From contig CAUYUJ010006347.1 in the NCBI GenBank assembly GCA_963575745.1, positions 62,001-126,000 on the forward strand: DNA of 64,000 nt. Reading direction: 5' to 3'. Origin of the DNA: Prorocentrum cordatum. Lineage: Eukaryota; Sar; Dinophyceae; Prorocentrales; Prorocentraceae. The notes beneath the pieces are model-generated. The model worked only from the letters and a program-made list of their open reading frames with translations. It was not told the DNA's origin and made no database searches. Shown in pieces: positions 1 through 39,864 of this stretch. How positions within the stretch are numbered: position 1 is the stretch's first letter; the number at the start of each line of letters is the position of its first letter. The position numbers and the translations under genes are program-made.

Positions 1-1885
1 CGGGGAAGTCTTGGGGACCTTCTCACTTCCGAGCCTTCTGAGAATGCCTTTTCCCTCCTTCTCACTTCCCCCTCTCGCTCGCCGCCAATGGTGGATTCGG
101 GCAGAGGCGGCTCCGAGGTTCGACGATCTAGGGTTCTGAGTTCTGGCAGCGTTCGCATGTCTTGGGGCTCCGGGAGGCGCCTCGCCACAACGGCTGGACT
201 TTTCTGTTGCCTATCAGGATCCGAGCGCGTCCCCTTGGAGAGGTCCCGGCGACGCTCTTTTTGAGGGGAGGGAGCAGCAGGAAACTGACGGGGAGGGCAG
301 GGCAGGGGGCGAGGAGGACGACGGGGTGGGTGATGGTGATCATGCTGATCCTGGTGATAACGGTGAGGGTCGTGGCGACGGTGATGACGATGAAGGTGAA
401 TATAGCTGAACGAACAATGACATAAACATAAGAATTCAGAGGTCCGCGCGGACCTCTGAGCTTTTACGTATATGACGTTGTCCGTTTCCCGAGATGATGA
501 GGAGGCGGCGGAGGGTGAGAGTGAAGGGGGAATGATTTGGCCGGCTTAGTGATGATGTTGATGACGACGACCGAGGGAGGACAGTGAAGGATTGTAATGG
601 GCTCAGGCTAGTTTAGTTGTCGAGTTGAGCTGAGCCAGGTCGAGCTTGGTTTTGTTTGCGCAAGGCCAAGCTGAGTCGTGTCGAGTTGAGATCGATTCCC
701 GAGCGGGCTGTCCAATGCGATCGCTCGCTCGCTCCCCCCCTGGCCTGATGAAGACTACAGCCGCGTTGTAAGCATGTACAGCATGGCAACGAAAACGATA
801 TCCAAGAAAAGCAGACTGCACGGACATCGAAGCACCCATTGGTGCCCTCACCAGCTCGAGCATACAGCACATAGGTGATGCTCCAGAGCCGCGGCGTACC
901 TTTTGCAGGGCTTGTCCCCCGCAATCTCCCCCAACCAGCGAAGGATGCATCCCAGCTAGAATCCTACAAAACATGAGCACAAGCATGCTGAAGCAGTGTG
1001 CATGCTGCGAGGCCGAAGGGCAGCTCGTGGACACATTTTGGAGTATTTGGACTGTGCCCTCATTTTTCGGCCAGTACCCGCCTGTAGGGGGGACATGCCC
1101 GACCTCACTCTATGCACTGCCGACCCAGCGAGCAAGAAGATCCGCTCGATTCGCCCTGCTTCGGCGTCGAGAAGGTCCGCCCAGCGCGCGGTTCTTGCGG
1201 CCTCGGCGTGCACCAGGGCGTCATGTTGGGCAGCCCTGGGCCGCGGCTCTCGAGGTCTGTCGTTGGGTGCCGCGGGCTTGGCGCCGCGCGCGTGCTCGAG
1301 GGGAGGCTGACGACGAGAGGGCGGCAGAGGGGGGGGGAGGGGATGCGGATGCGTGTCGGGGAGAGCTGTGGGCGACGATCCATGGAGAGGAAGCATGTTG
1401 CCAAGTGATCTCCAGATACGTCTAGAAGAGTGCTGAACATGTCTTCAACCTGTTATCTCACGTTTTGAGGGTGTTTAGAGCATGTTTCAAACATCCGAAC
1501 ACATGTTTAACTCCATGATAGGGCTGTCAGGGTGTCCATTGTCATGGCAGCCACAAGGGGAGAGAGGGAGGGCGATGGGAAGGAAGGAGAAGGGGAGTAC
1601 GAAAGGGAAAGTAATCACCGACCATCCTAGCAAGACTTGGCTGTGCCGCGCCGCACGTGCTTGTGTGTGTGTGTAAGCGGGCCGGCATCAGTCTGACAAC
1701 ACGACCTGTTCTTGAAGATGTCCTAGTGTAAAGTACTGGAATCTCCGTCTCCCCGTTTCGCCTAGCTACCTTCCAGCAGCATTGGTGGAGTGCATCGGCA
1801 CTAGCTTGAAATACCCGTTCCGTTAGCTGCGAGCCGTGTTCCTTGCACGACATGAAATTGTTGGGCGCAGAATTGTTGGCAACAC
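1..1885. other. No recognisable gene
   Basis: Mixed-composition DNA with only short overlapping open frames on both strands, none with a recognisable domain or an exon-like coding signature. A short TG-dinucleotide run lies near 1660. I see nothing functional here. Confidence 0.5.
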
Positions 1886-3378
1886 ACTTGTCCCCCCTTC
1901 GTCCCTCTTCCTTCCTCCTCCTCTTCCTCCTGTTTTTCCCGGCCTTTCCTCCCTCATTGCCCTTCGCCCCTCCTGCCACATCCCCCTCCCACCGCCATCC
2001 TTATGTGTCCCACGTCCCCTCCTTCTCCTGGACCATGTGGTCGTATCTTTACTCCCTTACCCTTCCGTCCGACACAAAACGCCTACCGCTTCCCTCACTT
2101 CTTTGTCAGCCCTCCTTCCATTTACCCTTGTCCGCCTTCCTCCCTCCACCCTCGGTCCCCCCCCGCGCGACGTTCCAATGTCCTTCTTCCTGCTCCGCCA
2201 TCCGCCCTCATCATTCCTACCCCTGCCCCTGCTGCTCCTCCTTCTCCCTGCTCATCCTCTCATTAGTTTCCCTTCTCCTCCCTCCCTCCCGCACTCCCTC
2301 CCTCCCTTCATCCCTCCCTCCCTCCCTACTCCCACAACCCCCCTCCTCCAAATTCCTCTTCTCCCCCCCACCATCCCAAGACAATGGGCAGTTATCCTCC
2401 TCGCAGTCCTCGCACCCCCCCTGCCCCGCCCTTCTGACATATCCCCCTTCCCGTGCCGCATCCATCTGCTCCCCCATGTATGTTCCGTAGCATTCACCTC
2501 GCTCCCTTCTCTTGCTCCTCGTCTTCCTCTGAATTTCCCCACTCCTCCCCATGGTCATCCTTCTCCTCCTCCTGCTCCCTCTTCATGCCTCTTGCCCACT
2601 CTCCCGCATCCTCCTTACTCAACCTCATCCTCCTCTTCTATCCCACTTCTTCCCTCTCCTGCTGCTTCTCCTCCATGTTCCCTCGCCTTCCACTCCCATA
2701 TTATATTCCTCGTCCCCTTTCCCCTCCACGTCATAGTTTTCCTTTCTGTTATGTGGTTTGTATCATCCTCTTGCGCCTCATCATGCCTCCTGCTGCTTCT
2801 CCTCTCCCCTCCTGTCCCGCTCCTCCTTCCGCTGCTCCCCTCCCTGCTGCTCATCCACATCTCCCCCCTCCCCTCCTGCTCCCCCCGAATTCTCTACCCT
2901 CCTCCCCACCCTCCCTGCCCCCCTCCCCTCCTCTCAACCCTTTTCTTCCTCCCCTCCTCCTCCTCCTCCTCTCCCCTCCTCCTCCTCCTCCTCCTCCTCC
3001 TCCTCCTCCGCCTCCTCCTCTCCTCCTCCTCCTCCTCCTCCTCCTCTCCCCCCGCCTCCTCCTCCCCTCCTCCTCCTCCTCCTCCCTCCTCCTCCTCCTC
3101 CTCCTCCTCCTCCTCCTCCTCGAGCCCTCCTACTCCTCCTCCCCTCTCTCCTCCTCCTCCTCCTCCTCCTCCTCCTCCACCCTCCTGTTTTTCCCCTCCT
3201 CCTCCTCGTCCTCCTCCTTCCTCGTCCTCCTCCCCCTCCTCACACCCTTCTCCTCCCCTTCTCTCCTCCTCCTCCTCCCATCCTCCTCCTCCTCCTCCTC
3301 CCCTTTCCTACTCCTACTCCTCCTCCTCCTCCCTCTCCTCCTACCCTTCATTCCTCCCCCCTTCCCGCCCCCCCGCAG
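1886..3378 (+). repeat. Long polypyrimidine tract, (CTC)n-rich
   Basis: About 1.5 kb of almost pure pyrimidine on the + strand, becoming nearly perfect CTC/TCC triplets from about 2930. It ends in a C-rich stretch and CAG just before an exon-like segment, so it could act as a giant polypyrimidine tract of an intron 3' end. All the open frames here (poly-S, poly-P, poly-L, and poly-E or poly-R on the other strand) come from the triplet repeat. Confidence 0.9.
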
Positions 3379-3500
3379 GAAGCTCCTTTTCGTCCGCGAC
3401 ACGGGCGGCGGAGGGCCACCCGAGCTGCGCCGCCTGATTTCCGTGAGCGACGCCTGGCGGCTGTGCGTGGGGGAGGCTCCGCAGGCGACGCCGCGAGCGG
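3379..3500 (+). CDS. Exon-like segment of an unrecognised gene
   Basis: Directly after the polypyrimidine-CAG junction one frame changes to ordinary GC-rich coding sequence, reading KLLFVRDTGGGGPPELRRLI and continuing with SVSDAWRLCVGEAPQ. The next CAG|GC could be a GC donor like those of the gene downstream, although the frame stays open to about 3530. The position, roughly 4.1 kb before the start of the ARM gene at 7537, matches the spacing between copy 1's last exon and copy 2's start. The sequence does not match that last exon, so this is not simply a third copy. No homologue recognised. Confidence 0.3.
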
Positions 3501-5384
3501 CCCTGGCGCGGGCCCGGGCCTCCTTGCACTCCTTCCCTCCATGCCCTCCCCCCCAGACATCCTCGCGCTGGGAAGAATCACGACGGGAGTTTTTTCGTCA
3601 TGTTTGGCCTCCAGGGGCCCTCGCTGGGCCCCAGTTGCGTCGAAGAACGACTCGGGATGAAAACCCCGTCCCCGGGAAGGGGTCCAGGCCCCTGGGGGTC
3701 ACGTCACGCAAAAAACACGACGTCGGGGGTCTGGGCTTCCCTATCCTGGCCTTCTCATCTCGGCATGCTTCCTCCTCCTCCTCCTCCTCGTCCCCCGCCC
3801 TCCTCTTCACTGCTTTCCCTCCTCCCCCTCTGCTCCTCTTCTTCCTCCTCCTCTTCTTCTTCCTCCTCCTCCTCCTCTCCTTCCGCCTCCTCCACCATCG
3901 TGCCCGAATGGTTGCTCTGCAGTCTTTTGCCTGGAACATGTCTGCATTCCGACCTTTCCTGTGCGTTGTGCGCGTCCGCCTGAAGTGTGCTGAGTTACTG
4001 CTTCCGATGCACGTTGCGCAGGGTGCTACCAGCCCCGGATCGTAGAACAGAGAGTTGTTGTATTGCCAGTGTGTATTTTTGACCGACGCCATGTCGGTTG
4101 ATCAGGCACTGGTGCCGCGTTGAGACGCCAGAGTAGCCCATGACGTTTATGCCCCAGCCGCTGCAGTAGCAGGCAGTGCTGCTAAAGCCGTATTGCGGGC
4201 CCGGGCTGCGTTCTTGCGTCAATTTCGATGGCGCCCCGCCCACTTGAGTTTGGATGACCTGCTTGGGCGCTGCACGTGCGTGCGCACGTGGGCGGGGGAC
4301 CTCTGGGCTGACGCCTGTGCTAAGCTGGGAGCCTCCCAGCACTCGTTCGCTGAAGGATTTTACAAGGCTGATGCAGGTGAAGTGTCCTATCGCCGCCCTA
4401 CCACCACATTGCTTGGGCAGCCCACCGCATGATTGAGGCTCAGAAGCACAGTCAACCCGCACAGTAAGGATGAGCAACCTTCTAGGGCTACCTCTTCCGC
4501 TCATCAGTAGCGAGCTTCGCTGGCCAACCTGGTCCGAAAAAACGTCAGCATGGCCTTGCAAGGCCCTTGCGTCCTCACAGCGCATCCTTACTAGAGTGGG
4601 GCGACTGTCGACGGTTTTGGACCCCGACTCCCCCCTGCGCTCCCGGCTGGCTGCCGCCCCTTCCTCCATCGCCGTCGCTGCTTTTCTGGCGTGGCACAGC
4701 GCGTCTCGAGGGAAGCGGCGGAGCAGTCGCTGTGGTAGATTATGCCAGGAGCGCGACGTCGCTGAAATCGGCGGCGAGCGAGGGGGGGAATTGAGAAGGA
4801 GACGGCCTTCTCTGAAGGCGGCGGGCCGGGCCTTCTGAGAGGTTTTTTGTGTCTTCAGGGGAGGCTCACAAAACTTCTCAGAAGGACAGGGGACTTCCGC
4901 GCCCTCTGAGAGGACCCGCTTCCCCCCTAGGCGCGCCGCCAGACTGCGGTAGATACGCCAGGAACGCGACGTCGCTTAAAGTTGTGCTCACGCGCCCTGA
5001 GACTTCTTTCGGTCTGCCGTCGCCGATCCAGAGACACGTGTGCGACCAGGCTTCGTCGGAACGGTGCGTCGTCCTCGGCGCTCCGCTCGGACGCGGCGCA
5101 GGTTGCCCTGGGCGCGGCCGACGAGGCCCAGGAGGCTGAGGCTTGGGAGTCTGGAGTCCAAGGGCCTCCCTCCTCTCCTGTGCCCCCTCCGCTTGCTGAT
5201 CTCGGGCACGATGTTTCCGCCCCCCCCCATGGGGAGATAAGGTGTTACTGCGGCCCGTTGGTTGTTACTGCGGCCTGGTGAGTGTTAGTATGACCAGGGT
5301 TCCTCCGGAGTGTATTAATTAACGAGTGCGGTGAAGTGGGGGGGGAGGGCTCCAAAGAAGCTCCCCCCCCCCTTCACCGAAGAG
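3501..5384. other. Intergenic, no gene recognised
   Basis: Contains a second pyrimidine block (about 3770-3895) and GC-rich unique sequence. A minus-strand frame of 224 codons at 3995-4669 has no recognisable motif and is not conserved elsewhere in the window. A dispersed repeat is annotated separately. Confidence 0.45.
4440..4600 (+). repeat. Dispersed repeat, member 1
   Basis: Shares 'agtcaa.ccgca.agt.aggatg.gcaac' and the later 'gcgcatccttact' with 22166-22330, and the first half with 37859-37960. It is a three-member interspersed family on the same strand. No coding potential seen. Confidence 0.5.
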
Positions 5385-5605
5385 CCTCTCGGAAGAGCCT
5401 CTGGCGCTCTCCGAAGAGCCTCTTGGAGCCGCCGAAGACCTTCTTGCAGCCGCCGAAGAGCCTCTTGGGCTCTCCGAAGAGCCTCTCAAGGCTTCCGAAG
5501 AGCTTCTTGCTCTCAGGGCCTCCGAAGAGCCTAAGCCGCCGAAGAGCCTCTTGGGGCCGCCTCAGCCGCCGAAGAGCCTCTTCGAGCGGCCGAAGAGCCT
5601 GGTGT
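5385..5605 (+). repeat. Degenerate tandem repeat around CCGAAGAGCCTCTTGG
   Basis: About nine imperfect units, each containing GAAGAGCCTCTT, which is itself partly palindromic. The unit length varies from about 20 to 30 bp. Confidence 0.7.
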
Positions 5606-5713
5606 GTTGTTGTTGGTGGTGGTGTTGTTGTTGTGGTTAGTGTGGTTGTTGTCGTTGTTGTTGTTGGTGCTGTTGTTGGTGGTGTTAGTATTGTTGTTGG
5701 TGTTGTTATTATT

Positions 5714-5773
<60 letters not shown>

Positions 5774-5860
5774 GTTGCTGTTGTTGCTGTTGTTGTTGTT
5801 GTTGTTGTCGTTGTTGTTGTTTCGTTGTTGGTTCGTTTGTTTGTTAGTGTTTTTTGTTGT
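5606..5860 (+). repeat. (GTT)n microsatellite
   Basis: Long interrupted GTT/TTG triplet array with GTC and GTA interruptions. It yields artefactual poly-V/L and poly-N frames. Confidence 0.95.
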
Positions 5861-5897
5861 TATTGTTTGTGTGTTGCTGTTTTGTGTTTTTTGCTCC

Positions 5898-6415
5898 GAC
5901 ACCCTAGGAGCCCGTAGTAACCCCTGGGCCTAGTAATCCCTAGGACTAGTAATCCCTATGATTAGAAGTCCTTAGGACGAATATTCCCCAGGTCTTGTAA
6001 TCCCTAGCATCGGTAATTCCTATGGCTAGTTTCCCCTAGGACATGTACTCCATAGGACAAGTACTCCTTAGAACTAATACGCCCAAGGACTAGTGCCCCC
6101 TTGCCCCTTGGACTAGAATCCCTAGGACTAGTATTCCCTAGGGGTAATAATCCCTAGGACTGGTACTCCCTAGGGCGATCACTCCCTAGCGCCAGTACTT
6201 CCTAGGGGTAGCACTCCCTCGGACTAGCACTCCCTGGGACTAGTACTCCCTAAGGCTGGTACGCCGCAGCACGAGTACTCCCTAGGACTAGTACCCCCTA
6301 GGACTAGTACACCCTAGGGGTAATAATTCCTAGGACTGGTACTTCCTCGGGCTAGCACTCCCTACGGCTAGTACTCCGTAGGACTAGTACGCCCTATGAG
6401 TGGTTTTCCCTAGCA
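5898..6415 (+). repeat. Minisatellite of alternating CCTAGG and ACTAGT palindromes
   Basis: About 30 imperfect units of roughly 16-20 bp with consensus CCCTAGGACTAGTAcTC. Each intact unit joins two different 6-bp perfect palindromes. It is non-coding, being stop-rich in every frame. Confidence 0.85.
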
Positions 6416-6949
6416 CTGCACTGGTCGCAACGAGGGATCCTCCCTGAGCCGTCTTGGGCCAAACATGGTTTTGGAAGAGGGAGAGGGAGAGGCAGGGAGA
6501 GGGGGAGGGTAAGGGGTAAGGAGAGGGAGGAGGAGGAGAGGGACGGGCAGGGGGGGGTGGACGAGTAGTATTCTCCAGGATGCAAGGGTGCACGTGTTCT
6601 CTGAGATCTCGCAAGGTGAGGATGCAACACGCTCGTCTTCTCCTTCTTCGCCTCGGCCTCGCCTAGGATCCCAGGATGCCTCATCCTGGCAGGTCCGTAG
6701 TTATCAGGTTCGCAACCGAGGCACGGCTATATCCTCCTCTACTACAACCCAGGCACGATCCGCGATCCTCGTGTGAGGATGTTAAGTGTGAACAAGGCTG
6801 GGAGCCCAAGGTGAACTCCGGGCGCCTTGACGGCTGGGGGCCCAAGGTGGGGTCCAACAAGGCAACACGGAGGAGTCTCTCAGAGACCTCACAGGGGGTC
6901 CACAGGAGCGCGGGCCCTTTTCAACATTGAGTTCCCAGGGCTTCTTAAA
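6416..6949. other. Intergenic, no gene recognised
   Basis: Purine-rich low-complexity sequence (6470-6560) followed by unique sequence. The short open frames show no domain. Confidence 0.4.
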
Positions 6950-7235
6950 ACACTAGTACCACCACAACACTACCGCAGTACGGACGCACCGCTACCATAG
7001 TACTACCACACTACAGCACCACTACCACACTACCAGTACCACAACACCACAACACCGCTACCACAACACCATAACACCGCTACCACAATACCACAGCCAC
7101 AACACCACACCTCCAGTACCACAGCACCACTACCACAGCACCACTGCCACTACCACAACACTGCTACCTACCAGCAACACAACAACACTACCAACACCAC
7201 ACCGCTAACAGCACAACCACATCACCACTGCGAGT
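6950..7235 (+). repeat. Degenerate (ACC/CAC)n, 'taccacaacacc' repeat
   Basis: Irregular tandem repeat of TACCACAACACC-like units with no open frame of interest. It ends a few bases before the assembly gap. Confidence 0.8.
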
Positions 7236-7257
7236 CCAAAACGAGGGTCTATTATGG

Positions 7258-7357
7258 NNNNNNNNNNNNNNNNNNNNNNNNNNNNNNNNNNNNNNNNNNN
7301 NNNNNNNNNNNNNNNNNNNNNNNNNNNNNNNNNNNNNNNNNNNNNNNNNNNNNNNNN
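7258..7357. other. Assembly gap (100 N)
   Basis: Exactly 100 unresolved bases. The right flank is (CTC)n, so the unresolved sequence is probably a long triplet tract. Confidence 0.99.
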
Positions 7358-7473
7358 CCTCCTCGCTCCTCCTCCTCCTCCTCCTCCTTCTTCTTCTTCT
7401 CCTGCTCCTCCTCCTCCTCCTTCTCCATTTCCTCCTCTTCTTCCTTCTGCTCTGCGACCGTGACGGCTCGCAG
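7358..7473 (+). promoter_or_regulatory. Putative trans-splice (spliced-leader) acceptor region, copy 1
   Basis: A (CTC)n/CTT pyrimidine tract is followed by TTCTGCTCTGCGACCGTGAC and a CAG about 64 bp before the start codon. The same tract and CAG (ending at 39695) precede copy 2, although the neighbouring DNA differs. Dinoflagellate mRNAs receive a spliced leader at such AG sites. The exact acceptor here is inferred. Confidence 0.3.
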
Positions 7474-7536
7474 CCGACCCCCCGAGAGGTCCCGAGGGTC
7501 GAGCCAGCGCGGGGCGCCCGCGGGGGGGGGGAGCCA

Positions 7537-35649
<28,113 letters not shown>

Positions 35650-36660
35650 GGAGAGGTTCTCGCTTCGGGCGGCGGCCCTTTTTTTCCTGTCGGCCCTCAT
35701 CCTCCGCCTCCTCGCTTCCCTCCTCAGCAGAAGTAGATGGCCATCGAAACTCGTTCTCCTCCTCCTCCTCCTCCTCCTCCTCCTCCTCCTCCTCCTCCTC
35801 CTCCTCCCCCCAGCCAATGAAACTTGTCTTCCTCATCTTCCTTCTCCTTCTACCTCTCCCTCCCCGAAGGCGTCCAGAGGCCTCTGAAGGTCCCTGATGT
35901 CCCCCAGACGCTCCAGGAGACCCCCCCCTAAAAGGACCAACAATTTCCAACCCCTCGAACTTTTCTGTCCTCGTTCATCGCTCCTCCTCCCTCCTCGCCC
36001 GCCTCGCCCTCCTCGGGGCTCTATTCTCCCGCCTCGCCCGACGGGGCATTGTCCTTCCTCGCCTGCCTTCTCGCTCGGTGCTCCCCCTCCTCGCCCTCCT
36101 CGGTCCTCGACCTCCTCCCTCCTCGATCCTCCTCGAGACCTGATGCCGCCCATCCGCGCCCGGCCTCCCGGATCATCGAGGTCCCTCCCTATCTCGCTTG
36201 GCATCGGCTCTCGACGCCGCCCCTCCTCGCCTGCATTGCGAGCACCGGCGCGGGCGTCGCGGGCGGTTCAGCGAACGCGTGTCGCGGGCGGACCTCCGCC
36301 GTCCTGGAGCAACGAGTCTTGGCGTGGTGGCTCCTCCCAGCCCCTCCTCACCCTCCCATTCCCACTCCTCCTGCTGGTCCATAATCCCCCTTTCCTTCCT
36401 CCTTCCTCCTTCTCACCCCTCCTTCGTTCAACTTGTCCTGCTTCTTTATATCCCCATATTCTCCCGTGTATTCCTCGTTTTCCGCCCCTTCTCCTCCCCT
36501 TCTCCTCCCCATCTCCTCCTGTTCATCTCCCCCCTTTGCCCTCCTCCCTCTTCCTCCTTCCCCTTAGATTCGCTGCAATTCCCAATTATGCATACTTTTT
36601 GGACCCCGACATTACCGTTGCTGGCGTACCGCACATCGGTCGCATTGTCAAAGTAAATTG
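35650..36660. other. Spacer between gene copies, pyrimidine-rich
   Basis: Further (CTC)n (35755-35810) and irregular C/T-rich DNA. A short GC-rich island near 36190-36320 has exon-like composition but no recognisable protein. Confidence 0.4.
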
Positions 36661-36689
36661 TTAGCCATCGTGGACCCAACACAGTGTGC

Positions 36690-37330
36690 TTCTAGCAATA
36701 GATGTGGTGATCTCTACGTGGGACAATATATGCGGTGAAATCAACTTGGAGTAATAAGTGTGGTGCAATGTATGTTGTGTAATCTACGATTTGCACTACA
36801 TGGTGTGCAATATACGTGATGCCCACTGTGTGGTCCAATCTAGGTGAGGCAACCTATGTAGAGCAATATCTGTGGTGCAATCTATGTGGTGCGCAATTTA
36901 TGTGGTGCGCATTATATGCGATGTGCAAACCTAGGTGGTGCAATCTATGTGGTCTGCTACACTCCTTGTGTAGTAGGTGGGTTGCAACATAGGTGGCGCA
37001 GTCCAGTGTTGGGCAAGAACTGTGGTGCAATCCAGGTTGTGCATTATATGTAGATCCATAGATATGGTCTTATATATACACATGTGCGTAGTGCAAGCTC
37101 GGTTGTGCAATGTGTGTGGTGCAGCCTATGGTCTACAGGCTACGATGTGCGAGCTATGATGTGCAACCTATGTGGTGCTACCTATGCGGTGCAATATTTG
37201 TGATGCAACCTATTTCAAACAATATATGTGGTGCAACCTTTGTGATGCGCAATAGATGGGCTGCGCAATGAATGTGGTGCTATAGATGTGGCGCGCAGTC
37301 TATATTGTGCAATCGATGCGGTGTTCAAGC
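36690..37330 (+). repeat. Quasi-periodic 'TGTGGTGCAATCTATG' repeat
   Basis: Many diverged copies of (G/A)TGTGGTGCAAtCTATG at irregular 15-20-bp spacing. Stop-rich and non-coding. Confidence 0.7.
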
Positions 37331-37545
37331 TATGTAGGCGGCGGCGAGGCGGCGACGGGGCGGCGACGGCGACGAGATAGCTGTCAGAACGCCAGACAGG
37401 CAAAGATGACGGGCAGCGGCGAGGCGGCGACGGGGCGGCGACGGCGACAAAATGGCCGCGAGACCGCCACACCAGCCCAGACGACAGGCGGCGACGATGT
37501 GGCGACAGGGCGGCGACGGCGACAACATGGCCGCCACACCGCCAC
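37331..37545 (+). repeat. GGCGGCGACGG-rich repeats
   Basis: Three blocks of GGCGGCGA(c/g)G(g/c) separated by 'gccgc.ac.ccagac' spacers, roughly 70 bp apart. Confidence 0.7.
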
Positions 37546-37858
37546 ACCAGCTCAACTCCTGAGAGCAGAAGCATTAACCCCTAGATGCAAGCACTCCTTG
37601 GAGAACAAAGCGCACCCCCAAAGCACCCGAGCGGTGATCGACCCCTTCGGCCCTCGTCGGAGAAGGGAGTGCAGGGTTACAAGGCATCACCACCGTTTGC
37701 TACCGCTGCCGTCACTGTTGCAGCGCAACTCTGTGCTAATGGCATTGCCTGAAACAGTGCGACTGAGTGACCGAGCAGAGGGAAGGCAGGCACAGGAGAT
37801 GCTGTGGGTCCCCAACCACTCGGTAAAGCAACATATCAGACAACGCGATCCGTCGTAC

Positions 37859-37960
37859 AGTCGAAACCAATGGTAAGGATGGGTAACATTGCCAAGGCTA
37901 CCCTTGCATCCTTGCCTCTTCGGTCCATCCTTCACCACTGTCGCTGGACAGCCCCCATCG
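37859..37960 (+). repeat. Dispersed repeat, member 3
   Basis: Closely matches 22166-22260 ('taaggatgggtaacattgcc', 'acccttgcatccttgcctct', 'cggtccatccttcacc'). Confidence 0.65.
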
Positions 37961-37989
37961 AATGGCCTCGACATGGGCGTTTATCGGGC

Positions 37990-38465
37990 TGAGATCCTTA
38001 CCGCCTCCAGCCCCTCTGACTGTCCTCCTCCAGCCCCCCTCCCTACGATCCTCCCTCACTCCATCCCTCCATCCCTCCCTCCCCCCCGCCATCCCTCCGT
38101 CCCCCCCGTCTCTCCGCCGTCGTCGTCCTCCTCCTCATCTTCCCCTTCTTCCTCCTAACCCGTTTTGGGTCTGGTGTCCACGGTGACCCCGCCACGACAG
38201 GGGGACGTACCCATCGAGAAGGGTGTTCTAAACACCCATAAGGGGGGGGGGAGGGGGGGGGACAGACAGCCCATCTGGGAATTGGCGACAGGGCCTTCTT
38301 CCTCCTCGTCCTCCTCTCCCTCTCTCTCCAAACCCGTCCCAGGACTGGCGTCCTCTGGGGCTTGGCCTAACGGCAACATGTCCGCCCACCAAGATAAGGG
38401 TGGCGTGCCCATCGGGAAGGTTTTTCTAAGCACCCAGGTGGAGGGCGACAGGGCCCAACGACAGG
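37990..38465 (+). repeat. Pyrimidine tract and two ~180-bp imperfect repeats
   Basis: 'cccatcg(a/g)gaaggttt.tctaa.cacc' occurs twice (about 38209 and 38408). No gene recognised. Confidence 0.5.
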
Positions 38466-38469
38466 GCAC

Positions 38470-38800
38470 TCCTCCTCCTCATCATCCCTTCCTGCTCCCT
38501 TACTCCTCCCTTACTCCTCCCTCCCTCCCTCCTCCTCCTCCTCCTCCTCCTCTCCTCCCTCCTCCTCCTCCTCCTCCTCCTCCTCCTTCCTCCTCTCTCC
38601 TCCTCCTCCTCCTCCTCCTCCTCTCCTCCTCCTCTCCTCCTCCTCCTCCCTCTCCTCCTCCTCCTCTCCTCCTCCTCCTCCTCCTCCTCCTCCTCCTCCT
38701 CCTCCTCCTCCCTCCTCCTCCTCCCTCCTCCTCCTCCTCCTCCTCCTCTCCTTCCTCCTCCTCCTCCTCCTCCTCCTCCTCCCCTCCCCCTCCACAATTA
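38470..38800 (+). repeat. (CTC)n tract
   Basis: Nearly pure CTC/TCC triplets. Antisense frames are poly-E/R artefacts. Confidence 0.95.
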
Positions 38801-38929
38801 CTCAATATGAATACTACTCTCCGTCTTCCCCTGATGACGTCTTGGGAATATTCGCCCCCCCCGCTTACTGTTTTTTTACACAGGTTTCCCCGAGTTGGGT
38901 TTTCGCCTGCACTTTTTTCCAAAATGCTG

Positions 38930-39410
38930 CTCTCGCTGAAGCGCCGGCCTCATTTTCGGGCCCCGCTCGTTCCGAGTCGTGCTCCCGATGCAGCGCTGGC
39001 ATCATTTCCGCCGGCGCCCGGGCTGCACGCCCGAGCTGGCGCTCGGGCCGGCGCCTGGGCCGGGTCCGGAGCCGGTTCCGGCCCTCACCGGAAAATCGAG
39101 TTCCGAGGCGGCGCCGAAAAAAGGCCATTCTAATACACATTTTCTTTTGAAAATGCTGAATTTCTTCTTCCGGCGCCTGGGAAGCCTTCCCCGGAGTTAG
39201 GTTTTCGCTTGCAATTTTTCCCAAAATGTTGCTCTCGCCAGCCTCATTTTCGGGCCCCGCTCGTTCCGAATCGTGCTCTCGCTGCAGCGCTGGCCTCATT
39301 TCCGTGCTTCCGCTCGTTCCGAATCGTGCTCCCGCTGAAGCGCTGGCCTCATTTCCGCGCTTCCGCTCGTTTCGACTCGTGCTCCCGCTGCAGCGCTGGC
39401 GTCATTTCCC
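38930..39410 (+). repeat. ~53-bp tandem repeats 'CGTGCTCcCGCTGcAGCGCTGG'
   Basis: In the right half, units are spaced 52-53 bp (39241, 39293, 39346, 39399), each with CTCATTTCCG and CGCTCGTTCCGAATCGTG. Diverged copies begin near 38945. Confidence 0.75.
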
Positions 39411-39619
39411 GTGCCATGGGCATGCAATGCAATGCCAGGTTGATACTACGCTTCGCGGCGCTCTTCTACGCCATGCCACGCCGTGCTCTACAATGCATCG
39501 CGTACCCTTTCGGGATCGTCGCCCTGCTTGACACCCAACTGTGCGAGTAGAGAGGGGATCTGCGCCATGGTAAGGGATGGGAGGGAGGGGTGGGATGTCA
39601 GATATGACGCGAGCGCACC

Positions 39620-39695
39620 TATCTTGTCCTCCTCCCCCTCCCCCTCCCCCGCCCCATCCCCCTCCTTTCTGCTCTGCGACCGTGACGGCTCGCAG
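39620..39695 (+). promoter_or_regulatory. Putative trans-splice acceptor region, copy 2
   Basis: C/T-rich tract then TTCTGCTCTGCGACCGTGAC and CAG, matching the region before copy 1 closely over about 100 bp up to the start codon. Confidence 0.3.
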
Positions 39696-39760
39696 CCGGC
39701 CCCCCGAAAGGGCCAGAGGGTCGAGCCAGCGCGGGGCGCCCGCGGGGGGGGGGGGAGCCC

Positions 39761-39864
39761 ATGGGCGGCAAGTGCTGCACGGACCGCAAGGAGCCCGCGG
39801 CGGGCGCGGCGGGCGGGGCCCAGCAGCCCGAGCGCAAGTCGCTGGCCGCCTTCGGGAAGCCGAG
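39761..39864 (+). CDS. ARO-like copy 2, exon 1
   Basis: MGGKCC start and Ala/Gly linker with one residue fewer than copy 1; GT donor CCGAG|GTCTCC. CGAGGTC occurs on both sides of the intron. Confidence 0.85.

Noticed and set aside
1886-3378. Poly-Ser/Pro/Leu and antisense poly-Glu/Arg proteins, here and at other CTC or GGA tracts
   Set aside because: Pure products of triplet repeats, open in several frames on both strands.
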